This document shows, one piece after another, positions 17,956-26,967 of a stretch of DNA of 48,119 bases (positions are counted from its first letter, which is position 1; every line of letters starts with the position of its first letter). The DNA comes from Caecitellus pseudoparvulus (taxonomy: Eukaryota; Bigyra: Bicosoecida), in assembly GCA_965644315.1 (NCBI GenBank), contig CBFFRQ010000210.1, forward strand, positions 1-48,119, in the 5' to 3' direction. The translations under genes were made by a program, and so were the position numbers. The notes under the pieces are model-generated. The model did not search any database and was not told the DNA's origin. It saw nothing but the letters and a program-made list of their open reading frames with translations.

Positions 17956-19133
17956 ATGAAGTTCCGTGCCACATTTTCGCGGGAAGCGTTTGGGCAGTTT
18001 TCCAGTGTGTGCGACGCCCCCTCGCTCAAACTCCTGCAGCTGCGCCGCAACGTTTCACCGCGAAACGCCCAGGTACGCTGTACAACTTCTCCAAGATGGG
18101 GCGCAGTTTGGTGGTCAAGGTGGACCCGGTGAAGATGAGCATTTTTCCAGAGGTGGAGGAGCAGACCCTGGATGCGTTTGCGACGCTGTCCCTCGTGCGT
18201 CCACTCTGCAGTCCTGGCACGGTGCTGAGCACTTGCGCGGACTCACGCCGCCACGCCCTCTGCAGGCCTCCCTGTGCATGGATGCCATTGTGAAGAGCAG
18301 GAACCACAACGTCATTGCCTTTGAGCTGCGGAGCACCATCCTGGCGTCTGCCTTCAAGTCCAGCCTGCCCAACATGGGGGGGCTGGTGGACGTGCGCCTG
18401 GCCAAGGATGAGGGGGGGCACGCCTGTCTTCTCATCCACTGCCACGCATCAGACGGCAGCCTGACGCTGTCCCGGCGCCTGCCGCTCTCAGTCAAGCTGG
18501 CCAGCGAAGCCAATGCCTTCCAGGAGCCGTACATCTCACCGCCTGCGGTAAGCCCACTTGCGCGCCCCCATGCACGCCCCAGGCCCCCCCCCCCCACTTG
18601 GCGAGCCGCTGTCTTCACAGGTGACACTGCAAGCCCCCCCTCTGGACAAGTTCACGCCCGTCGTGGACCGCCTGCGGAATTTGTGCAAGGGGGCGGGCGC
18701 TGCCGCTGCGCACTGCCCGCTGCAGCTGGAGATGGACGGCCGGGGGTTCATGTCCACAGACGTGCGATCTGACATCGTGTTGGCCAAGACCTACTTCCGC
18801 AACCTGAAGTCCAGCGGAGTGCCGGACAGCAGTGGTGCCAGTGGCAGCGGCGCGGCCAGCGCCACCCCCTCCCCCACAGGCGCCGTGTCAGTGGACGCTC
18901 GGGTGCTGTCTCGAGCACTGCATGCTCTGAGCATGGACTTGCGGCGGGTAATTGTGGGCATTTGCCCGGCAACTGCGCTGGTGCTGCACGCCGAGCTCGC
19001 CGACAGCGCTGGCAGTGTCACGTTGCTGCTCTCGTGCGTTTCATCTGGGGACGAGGACATGCCTCGTGGGGGGGCGGCGGGTGGGCCCACCCCCCTCACC
19101 CTGGAGGCCCCCGTGACCACCAGCTGTCCATGA
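17956..19133 (+). CDS. HUS1: Checkpoint clamp subunit HUS1
   Basis: HUS1 is one ring member of the 9-1-1 (RAD9-HUS1-RAD1) clamp, which is loaded at damaged DNA to activate ATR signalling in the nucleus. Four exons (17956-18004, 18073-18194, 18266-18547, 18621-19133) join in frame to give 321 residues, close to the usual 280. The first residues MKFRA are the hallmark HUS1 start. FSKMGRSLVVKVDP matches the first beta-strand hairpin, and NVIAFELRS, the PLSV strand and the final VIVGICPATALVLHAEL strand follow in family order. A Ser/Gly/Ala insertion precedes the last strands. Introns are 68, 71 and 73 bases. The junction after exon 2 is the least certain. It converges on the cyclophilin gene 77 bases away. 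Confidence 0.85.
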
Positions 19134-19210
19134 GACTGTGCTGTGGCTGACGCGTGCGCCGTGCGCGAGTCAGCAAGCATTGGGTGCTGCTGCGTTGCGA
19201 GGTTGTGCAT

Positions 19211-20030
19211 TCATCGGTCAGAGGGCGGGGCCAGGGTGCCCGCTGATTGGATGGTGATGTCCACTGCCGGGCGACCGTTGACTTGCAGGACGGCTGCAGC
19301 AGCCTCCACCGCCTCCAGTCCGGCCGTCACGCGCCCGAAGACGACGTGCCTCGCGTCGAGGTGTGGCGCTGGCGCGGTGGAAATGAAGAAGACAGAGGTG
19401 GCGCTGTCCACGCCGCTGTTGGCCATGCTGATGGTGCCGGCCTCGCTGTGGCGCCCCACGAAGTTCTCGTCGGCCAGCGGCTTGCCAGAGGCGCTGCGCC
19501 CGCCACGGCCCGTGCCGAGCAGGTAGTCCCCGCCGAGAATGCCGAAGCCGCGTCGGACCTTGTGGATGGAGCTGCCAATGTAGCCATTTTTGTCCTGCGC
19601 GCTGCCTTTGCACAGCTGGGCAGAGGGGGCGGCGCAGGGCGTGAACGCGGCGGCCTGCCTGTGTGCGGAAATAGCGCCAGCCTCACCTGCAGGAAGTTCT
19701 CCACCGTCTCGGGCACAACGTCATCCTGAGGGAGAGGGGTAGACGGTAGACATGCGGAAGCTATTGGACTGGGCAAGCATGCGCCCTGCAGGCCGCCTGA
19801 CGCACTGCCAGCTCCAGCTCTATCCTGGCTGGCTTGGCAGCGTCTCCAATCTGCAGGTCCAGGTATGCGCGCGTCCTAGACACGCCCTGCGCCGGCTCCG
19901 GAAGGGCCGGGACAGTCCCTGCAGAGGCCGCTGCCTCCTGTGCCTTGAGCGCGGCGTAGTAGTAGCCCAGGCCCTTGCTACGCCTGCGCCCGACCAGGCC
20001 GGCGGCAGGGCGTGCCGCTCTCGCCCACAT
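19211..20030 (-). CDS. Divergent cyclophilin-type peptidyl-prolyl isomerase
   Basis: Three exons (19806-20030, 19687-19725, 19211-19615; introns 80 and 71 bases) give 222 residues. The N-terminal 25 residues are Arg/Ala-rich (MWARAARPAAGLVGRRRSKG), like an organelle-targeting sequence. The cyclophilin fold is clear: ETVENF, GSSIHKV, GGDYLLGTGRGG, ADENF, ISMANSG, VFFIST, HVVFGRV. Compared with human cyclophilin A, catalytic Arg55 is Lys107, Gln63 is Leu115, Gln111 is Val163 and Trp121 is His173, so isomerase activity is probably weak or altered (inference). Phe60, Asn102, Phe113 and His126 equivalents are kept. The start is the only ATG in frame before the domain. It is divergent from the next gene across 174 bases. 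Confidence 0.85.
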
Positions 20031-20204
20031 GCTGCTCGAAGGGTGGTGGCCAACACCTCAGGGGTGGACGTCAGGAGGGCACTGCGTGTACAACCCTGCA
20101 AATCATTTTACCACCTACTCTCGACTTGTGCCCTGCCACTTCACGCACGCTCCACTCAGTGCTTTGGGCTGTGCAGGGGTGTTCTGTGAACCAATTACCG
20201 CAGC
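20031..20204. promoter_or_regulatory. Divergent promoter region, cyclophilin / helical protein
   Basis: 174 bases between two start codons that point away from each other. It must hold both promoters. No core element such as a TATA box is evident. Confidence 0.5.
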
Positions 20205-22247
20205 ATGGCTGCAGCCTTGACCCTGCCGCGTGGCGGCGACATTCGCGATGCCGTGCGCAAGGCCTTGGATGCAGTGGAAACGTCTGAAGCCGTCATGAAT
20301 GCCGTGGCCACGACGGGCCACGTGTTGGCTTGTTGCGCCGTCAAGGACTTGCCTGAAGCGCTGTCCAGTGCTGGCGCCGCAGGGCTCCGCATGCTGAGTG
20401 CGCCGACGGCCCTGGCCCAGGCAGCTGGGCTGCGCATGGTGCAGCTGATGGCTGCTGGCATTCGGCGGGGTGGCGGGGAGGGCGCCCTGGACTCGCGCGA
20501 GGCCAAGCGACTCTCAACTGCGCTGCTGGCTGCAGGCTCGGCAGCTGCCCAAGCAGGCTCACCTGCCCAGCTGGCACTTGCACTGCTCACCCTGAGAGCG
20601 TGGGTGAGGGTGGAGCCCCACGGTATTTGCAACCAAGACTCCGTTGTGCCCGTGCTGGGCCAGCTGTTGCTGGTTGCCAGGGAGTCAACCTGTCTGCCGG
20701 ACGCTGCTGCGTTCGCTGCGGAAGTGCTCCTGAGGCGTTTCGGCCGCAGCCGCACTGAGGGGGAGCACCACCCTGTCGTATGGCTGGTGTGGGATGTTGT
20801 GGCGCTGACGGGGACAGAGGCGGCCCACCTGAGTGCCCTGTGGGGGGGCGTTTCCGTGGAAAACGCATCACCAGGCACCCTGCATGCCGCGGCAGCAGTG
20901 CTGCTGGCGACAACTCAGGCGTCAGTGGGCAGTGTGGCGCTCCCCCTGAAGCCTCTCGTGGCCGCGTTGCGGGGCGTGCAGGGGAGCATGGCTGATGCGT
21001 TGGCAGCCGTGCCTTCCTCTGGTGCGTTGACGGGGGCAGGTGCCGCGGCACTTGCCGAGCTGGGGTCAGCCACAGAAACCTACACGAGTCTGCTGACATT
21101 GCTGGCTGGTGTGGTGGCAGTGACTCCCTGCCCGACTGCTGCGTTGCTGGAGGCCGCCGCCCTGGTCGCGGCAGTGTCTGATGCATTGCGTTTGAATGCC
21201 GCCCTGGTCAGTTGTGCTGACACCACTCCCAGCTCAGACCTGCCGTCTGTGGTTGGCGGCGTGACGCTCGCCACTGGTGACTTTACCACGGCTGTACTGG
21301 CCAGTCTCCGCAGCAGCTGCTGTAAGGCGTTGCAGGGGCCGCTGTTGGGGTGGGTGGGCGGCTTGGTCGGCAGCGCAGCACACGCGTTGACTCCCGCCAC
21401 CTGTCCCCCGCCTGGCTACGCCGCTCCCCACAAGGCTGGCAGGGGGGTCAAGCGGGGCCGAGGGGGGGGTCAGCCGTCCTCTGCCGCCACGCTGGAGGCA
21501 GCCCGGCAACCCACCTCCCGCACTGTGAGTGACTTTGGCCAGGACTACATCGCACTGGACGACGTGGCGCCGCCCACCACTGCCGTGGCGGCAGTGGCTG
21601 CGGCAGGGTACAGTGGCACGCCAGCTGCTGCGTTGCTGCTGCCCGTGACTCCGCTGCCCTTCCCTGGCGCACACACAGCACCCCAGCAGCCGCTGCAGGC
21701 TGTGTCGCTTGTGTTGGACCGGGCTGTCGCAGTGTGGGGCCCAGCCATGTCGCTGCCGTTGACTCACCCCACTGCTGCGTTGGCGCTGCGCCTGGTGGGT
21801 GCAGCACACGCCAATGCGCGTTTCTTGCCTCACGCGCTGCACACTGCTCACGGTGCGGTGGGCGCGTGGGGTGCGCTGAAGCGCGCCGCACAGAGCATCC
21901 TAGTCGCTGCCCAAGTGCAGGGTGCGTCGCCACAGGCCGTGTTGGAGACTTCCAAGTCGCAGCGGCGCCTTGCGTTGGAAGCAGTTGCCGCTGCAGTGCC
22001 CACAGCAGCCCCCGCCACGGCCCAAGATGCCGGCACTGGCCTGGGCCACACACCCGTGCACAGCGCCGCAGCAGACGTGGCACCTGACACGGAGGCTGAG
22101 GAAGGCGAGGACTATGACCCAGGTGAGGCGTTGGCAACGCAGCAAGCGGCGGGTGCGACTGCGCCGTCGCCTGCCCAGGCCGCCGGCGACGCTGACTCTG
22201 CCGCAGAAGACAGTGACGACGACGAGGAGCTGCCAGACATTGTGTAG
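20205..22247 (+). CDS. Alanine-rich helical protein with acidic C-terminus, unknown
   Basis: An uninterrupted ATG-started frame of 680 residues. The first ~400 residues are Ala/Leu-rich and look all-helical in repeated pairs, as in HEAT or ARM repeat proteins. A basic Arg/Gly stretch (AGRGVKRGRGGG, about residues 408-422) resembles a nuclear or nucleolar signal. Further helices lead to an acidic tail (EEGEDYD near 630, DSDDDEELPDIV at the end). The combination of helical repeats, basic patch and acidic tail recalls RIX1/PELP1-type ribosome-biogenesis factors, but I see no diagnostic motif, so this is only a suggestion. It converges on CFAP210 with a 54-base gap. Confidence 0.7.
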   Translation: MAAALTLPRGGDIRDAVRKALDAVETSEAVMNAVATTGHVLACCAVKDLPEALSSAGAAGLRMLSAPTALAQAAGLRMVQLMAAGIRRGGGEGALDSREAKRLSTALLAAGSAAAQAGSPAQLALALLTLRAWVRVEPHGICNQDSVVPVLGQLLLVARESTCLPDAAAFAAEVLLRRFGRSRTEGEHHPVVWLVWDVVALTGTEAAHLSALWGGVSVENASPGTLHAAAAVLLATTQASVGSVALPLKPLVAALRGVQGSMADALAAVPSSGALTGAGAAALAELGSATETYTSLLTLLAGVVAVTPCPTAALLEAAALVAAVSDALRLNAALVSCADTTPSSDLPSVVGGVTLATGDFTTAVLASLRSSCCKALQGPLLGWVGGLVGSAAHALTPATCPPPGYAAPHKAGRGVKRGRGGGQPSSAATLEAARQPTSRTVSDFGQDYIALDDVAPPTTAVAAVAAAGYSGTPAAALLLPVTPLPFPGAHTAPQQPLQAVSLVLDRAVAVWGPAMSLPLTHPTAALALRLVGAAHANARFLPHALHTAHGAVGAWGALKRAAQSILVAAQVQGASPQAVLETSKSQRRLALEAVAAAVPTAAPATAQDAGTGLGHTPVHSAAADVAPDTEAEEGEDYDPGEALATQQAAGATAPSPAQAAGDADSAAEDSDDDEELPDIV

Positions 22248-22301
22248 GCTACAATTTCGGCAAAACAATGCATTGCGCCAGAGCTGGCAGGGCACACACC
22301 T

Positions 22302-23735
22302 TCACATGTACGCATCTGCTGCGATGAGAGGGTCCCGGTTGGTGCGCGCAAAGGCCCGCTGCGCAGCAACGCGGCTGACACGCGCGCCCTGCCGCTTGGT
22401 CAACACGCCTTCCTTGGCCTCCTCCACATCGGCGTCCCCTGCCAAATTCGTCGTGGCTGCCTTCGCCTCTGCAGCGCGGTACTTGCCGCCTTCGTGTGCA
22501 AACGCCGCCTGTTTGGCCAGCATTTGAGCGCCCTGGTAGGCCGCCACCTTGCGTGCCTCGCGCCGCGCATCCGCCGCGACCTTCGCGTCTGCGGCCTGCA
22601 GCGCGTCAATCTTCGCCTGCCATGCAGCAGCTTGCTCTGCCCGTTCACGGCGCTCGCGCTCCTTGGCCTCGGCGCGCCGTCGCAGTTGGCTTTGGCGTGA
22701 CGCGTGCGTTGCAGCGTCCAGCGCCGACTTCTGCTCCGCTTTGGCTTCCTCCACAGCAGCGGTGCGCGCCGCCGCTGCGGCTTGCTGGGCTTCCAATCGG
22801 GCAGCTTCGTCTGACATTTGTGCCATGAACTGCTCAGCGACGACTTTCCCAATGTGCTCCGCGCGCTGCGCTGCCTCGCGGCGTTTCATCTCGCGGAAGT
22901 CAGCGCGGCGTTTCTCCTGCCGCTCCGCTTCCTTGGCCACTGCATCCAACTTCGCGAGTTCCTCCGCCTCGGCCTGCTTCGCAGCCACCCGCGCAGACGC
23001 CAAGGCTGCGTTTGCTGCCTGTTGTTCTGCGTTTCGCTTGCGCCCCTCGGCGATGCGCTGCCGCTCCGCTTCCTCTGCTTGCGCCGCCTGCTGCTCAGCT
23101 TCCGCACGCAGCTTGGCACCTTCCGCCGCCACTGCGTCCAGCTCTGCAAGCCGCGCAGACTGCGCCTGCTGCACCTGCACCTGCAAGTCAGCAGCAATGC
23201 TGGCCCGTTTCGCCGCCGCAGCGGCCTTGGCCTCTGCTTCTGCCTCCTCTGCTGCCCGAATGCTCTGCATCATGCTCTCGTGCTGGGCTCGCTCCGCTGC
23301 CGCCTCCAACTCCGCGCGGCGTTTCTTCAGCGCCAGCTGCCGCTCCCGCACCTGCAGCATGTCTGTCGTGTAGTCCTGCGCTGCCACGACCTTGCGCTGG
23401 GCCGTCTGCTGCAGCAGCTTCATGCGTGCCTCTCGCAGCACCTTGACCTTCTCGGCGTTTCGGATGCGCTCCTCCTGCGCATCGCGCCGCTGGGCCTCTG
23501 CCTCCAGCGCAGCCAGGCGGTCCACGCGCGCCTGCTGCTTCGCCTTGCGCAGACCAGCCAGGGTGTTGCCCCACTTGGCCGCGCGCTGCGTTGACCGCGC
23601 CTTGCGGTCTGCTGCCCGGGTGCTCTCAAAGCTCGTGCTCGCACCACCGCGCACGACTGTGGCACCCGCGCCAGTCAGTGCGCGGCGCGTCATGGCTTGC
23701 AAGTCACTGGCACGAATAATGGTGGGTGCTGCCAT
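22302..23735 (-). CDS. CFAP210: Axonemal coiled-coil microtubule-inner protein, CFAP210 (CCDC173)-like
   Basis: 477 residues, one exon, ATG at 23735. Almost the whole protein is charged coiled coil (Ala, Glu, Lys, Arg, Gln) as in trichohyalin/plectin-homology (TPH) proteins. KWGNTLAGLRKAKQQA followed by RVDRLAALEAEAQRRD resembles the HWTNTYAGMKEQKLEAK segment I remember from CFAP210, and the order of short motifs after it agrees. CFAP210 lies inside the B-tubule of doublet microtubules. Other TPH family members (CFAP45, CFAP53, MNS1) are the alternatives. CFAP52, another B-tubule inner protein, is about 15 kb away. Divergent from the unknown gene at 24225 across 489 bases. Confidence 0.7.
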   Translation of the reverse strand: MAAPTIIRASDLQAMTRRALTGAGATVVRGGASTSFESTRAADRKARSTQRAAKWGNTLAGLRKAKQQARVDRLAALEAEAQRRDAQEERIRNAEKVKVLREARMKLLQQTAQRKVVAAQDYTTDMLQVRERQLALKKRRAELEAAAERAQHESMMQSIRAAEEAEAEAKAAAAAKRASIAADLQVQVQQAQSARLAELDAVAAEGAKLRAEAEQQAAQAEEAERQRIAEGRKRNAEQQAANAALASARVAAKQAEAEELAKLDAVAKEAERQEKRRADFREMKRREAAQRAEHIGKVVAEQFMAQMSDEAARLEAQQAAAAARTAAVEEAKAEQKSALDAATHASRQSQLRRRAEAKERERRERAEQAAAWQAKIDALQAADAKVAADARREARKVAAYQGAQMLAKQAAFAHEGGKYRAAEAKAATTNLAGDADVEEAKEGVLTKRQGARVSRVAAQRAFARTNRDPLIAADAYM

Positions 23736-24224
23736 GGTGGCGTGCACTTGCGGTGTGTGGCTCCTCCTGGTTTGAGCGCGCGGCGCGCCGAGGGGCGGCT
23801 GCGGAAATTGAAAGCACGCACGACCTCACAGCGACCCTCAACCACTCGCTGCCGCAGATGTGCGCAGCGGCAGTGTGACTTGCTCAGGGACTAGAACGTT
23901 CAAGCGCTTGAGTCGCCGTTGCGCGTGAGGTCATAGGCCGGGATATAATTTTGAGGATAACGTTGTGAAGTACATGTTTGTGGGGCGGCCGGGGCTGCAG
24001 CTTTGGCACTTGGTGTATGTCAATCTTGCTCATTGGCTTTTGAATTCCAATCATTCGCCACTCTCGGCGCTACGCAAATTGCAGACCACCAGGTGCAAAA
24101 ACTACACTGGCCGCCGCATGCTCAACTGCTCCCGGGCAGCGTCTGGCAGTCTCTGTTGAGTGGGGTGTGCGTTTCGCATTGGTGAAACTCCACGTGCAGG
24201 GCTGCCGCGGGGTCGTGGGCCACC
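23736..24224. promoter_or_regulatory. Divergent promoter region, CFAP210-like / unknown gene
   Basis: 489 bases between opposed start codons. The part next to CFAP210 is very CpG-rich (GCGCGCGGCGCGCC near 23776). The middle is AT-richer, with a GGGATATAATTTTGAGG stretch near 23940. No gene is supported. Confidence 0.5.
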
Positions 24225-25706
24225 ATGGCGGAGGCATGCCCGGACAAAGCAGACTGCCCTTTTGCCTTTACGTACCAGAATCTCGCGTCGGTGATTCGGG
24301 GGTCCCGCGTTTCTTCCGAAGGCGCTAGCATGTGGGAAATGCGCCTGCCTAACCGCCAGCTTCGCATGACTGCGCCAGTGAACGCCTGTGTTGCGCTGCG
24401 GGAAGGCTTCAAGTGGCCCGCCTCGCAGCCCGCCCTATCGCTTGCAGTGCTGGCCAAGGCAGTGCCGGTGTCCAGCCACCTCGCCTCAGTGCCCTTCGAG
24501 CATGTCGGGGTGCGTTTCGGCGCCTGGCGCTGGCGCACCCTTCACCTTGGCGGCGAGAGCACTCCCCGGCAACCCGCCCCCTGCCCCCGCAGTACCTGTC
24601 GCCCACCTGTGGCTCTGTCTTCTTCAACGTCAACGCACACACCATGACAGACGCCTTCCGTGTGTTCGTGCGGGTCAACGTGTCAACGGGGACTCCGAAA
24701 CGCAGAGACCCCCACGCGACCCAGGCACAGCCAGCACCCGCCCCAGCACCCCCTCTCACACCCACACCCCCCCTAGCACCCGCACCCGCACCCGCCCCAA
24801 AATCGGAAAAGCAACCTGCCACCCAAGGCTCCGCACCTGCCGCGGCGGGGTCCGGGGGGGGGGACACCGGCGCCTTCGCCTCCCCCCCCCGCACACCCCA
24901 AGTCTCCACCATGGTCACCGCCTCCACGCCGGCGGGGGGCCACTCCACGGGTGTCCGGGGGCACGCCTTCGCCACCATGGACTGGCACCCCCCCCCCTTC
25001 GCGGAGGCCTCCTTCACATCCCTGCCGCTGTCCGATCTGCCTGCTGCCGCCCAGAGCCACGCCACGGAGGCCGTGCGACTGCTCATCTCCGCCATGCCCC
25101 GCCCGCAGCGACGGGGCAGCAAGTGCGTGGCCATGCGCGGCATCACCTCCACATCACTCCCGCATCACCCCCCATCACCCGCCACCACAGCGCTGCGAGA
25201 CTGGTGAACCCCCTGGCGTCGCTGTACGTGGGCGACACTGGCCTGGACAGACTGTTCATGTTCTTGGACAGCATGTTGCAGAAGTGCATTGCCTTGGCCG
25301 TCTGTGCGTGCTGCGTTGCCGACGGCGCAGTGGCCCGCACCCTCATGCCGAAACACCCCCCCCCCCTTCAGCGATGGAGGCCACTCGGACGGACTTGCAC
25401 AGCGCAGTGAACGCCTGCGAGAGCGCATTGGATGCGTTGCTAACGCATGTGCAGACGGTGTTCTTTGATTCGGTCGTCACTAGCGACGTGGAGCTGAAGG
25501 CCGAGCGACGCCGCCTGAACAAGAAAGTGCAGAGTGTGCGGGACAAGTGCGTAGCAAATGCTTGGTGCGGGCTGCTGTGCGCAGCGTGCACGCCGTGTTC
25601 GCTGTCGCTGTGCCGCAGGTTTGTCGCGTACGGCACTGCCATGCTGTCAAGCGGCAGGCCCGAACAGCTGCGTCTGCGGGACATGCCCACTTCGCCGTCC
25701 TTCTGA
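24225..25706 (+). CDS. Unknown five-exon protein, 396 residues
   Basis: Exons 24225-24509, 24593-25122, 25191-25303, 25372-25546 and 25619-25706 join in frame with introns of 83, 68, 68 and 72 bases, all with GTGCGT donors, which is strong support for a real gene. The N-terminus (FAFTYQNLASVIRG to SVFFNVNAHT, then DAFRVFVRVNV) looks like a compact beta-rich domain. A Pro/Ala linker of about 90 residues follows (24710-24960), then a helical C-terminal part (TEAVRLLISAM, LDRLFMFLDSML, then a charged coiled coil around KAERRRLNKKV) ending RLRDMPTSPSF. I do not recognise the family. Its divergent neighbour is CFAP210-like, so a ciliary role is possible but unproven. Confidence 0.7.
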
Positions 25707-25790
25707 GCACGCAGCGGGCGCGGCAGAGGGGGGAGGGTCTGGGAAAAGCGCCAGCACCCGAGGGACGCACACACCATGACATTCGCTGCA

Positions 25791-26515
25791 TTACTTGGGC
25801 AGGGCGGGGAAGGGAGCGGCGTCTTTGTAGCATCGCTTGAACACGGACCCGATGACGAAGTCCACGTCCTCCCCCGCACAGGCCCCCGTGAGCTCGATGC
25901 TGAGCTTGGCGCGGCGCTTGACACAGGCACGCTGCTGCCCCCGCAGGCCGAAGATGCCCCGCCCCCACTCCGCGTCCCACCTGCAGTCTCCGCTCAGGTT
26001 CGCTGCTCGAATTTCCGTGCAGGCGAGGTGGCGGCATGAGGTGTAGTCCATGTCCACGCGGCAGTGGTCGAAGGCGTGCACCAACTCGTGCATGAGCGTG
26101 CGCTGGACCGTCTTGAAGTTGTTCGTGTGCAGGCTGTTCAGCACCACCCGGTTCTCCGCTGGTACGAAGGTGCCGAGGGAGGGCACGCTGGGCATGGGCG
26201 CGCACCGCACGAAGGCTTGGGGCAGGCCACACCCCCGGGAATCCATATCCTTCAGCAAGAAGTTGATGGCAGGCGCTGTGAAGGGCAGGTAATCGTTACA
26301 AGTGCTTGCAGCTCAGTCACGTGCGGGCGCCAGGCGGGGACGGTGCCAGGCTGGGGCCCCTGCGGAATTTGATCCCACGCACACTTTTCAAGCACGCGCT
26401 CAGCCATGCCCATGCAGCGCTGCTGCTCGTGGGCATACTTCTGCAAGAGGGAGGCATTGTCCAAATCGGCACGCGCACTGTCGGCCCCCGAAGCAGCGCC
26501 TGAAGCTGCCGCCAT
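25791..26515 (-). CDS. ATP23: Mitochondrial inner-membrane peptidase ATP23 (family M76)
   Basis: Two exons (26383-26515, 25791-26275; intron 107 bases, donor GTGCGTGG) give 205 residues. The zinc-protease motif HELVH (107-111) is followed by AFDHC and by HLACTEIRAANLSGDC (127-142), the second M76 signature. ATP23 sits in the mitochondrial intermembrane space, matures the ATP synthase subunit 6 precursor and helps assemble the F0 sector. It also shares turnover of lipid-transfer proteins. Exon 1 (SLLQKYAHEQQRCMGMAERVLEK) matches the helical N-terminal part of the family. ATG 26515 is the first ATG in frame. It lacks a long presequence, as usual for this family. Convergent with the unknown gene, 84 bases apart. 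Confidence 0.88.
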
Positions 26516-26967
26516 GACCTGCTGGTCGGCACAATACGCAGGCTCGGCCAGCAAGCTGGCTGCGCTGGAGCAGACACAGCCGGCTCCTCAGAACAGGCAG
26601 AGTGTGCGGTCTGAAAAGGCGAGCAGTCTTTGCAGAGCCTGTGGGGCTTCGAGGGGTGATTGCAAGCCTGTAATTGCCTCTGGTCTGTGACTTTTTGCTG
26701 CCGCTGCCTTTTGCATCCGACGAAGCTGCCTAAAGCAGCCGCCCACCAACAGCCGACGGGGGCAGGGCGCAAGTGAAGCACCACAACTTTTGCCAGTGGC
26801 ACAAAATAGTATTCCACCCTACTTTCCTGCGCCTCTCCTGGCAGCTCTCCACGTGGGGCAGGCACAGGCGCACCCCCCTTGCACATGAAGCAGAAAGTGC
26901 ACTGCAGCTGCACTTCACCACGCCATCTTGAAGTGGCGAGAGTGACCTTGCACGGCTGCCTGGGACC
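26516..26967. promoter_or_regulatory. Divergent promoter region, ATP23 / TTLL
   Basis: 452 bases between opposed starts, without a supported gene. It contains a perfect inverted repeat of 7+7 bases around a 7-base centre (AAGTGCA, CTGCAGC, TGCACTT) at 26895-26915, about 50 bases before the TTLL ATG. That position would suit a regulatory site or a leader hairpin. Confidence 0.5.

Noticed and set aside
24710-25370. C-rich tracts near the unknown five-exon gene as i-motif or G-quadruplex elements
   Set aside because: Some are pyrimidine tracts before splice acceptors and others encode a Pro-rich linker; no regular four-tract spacing stands out.
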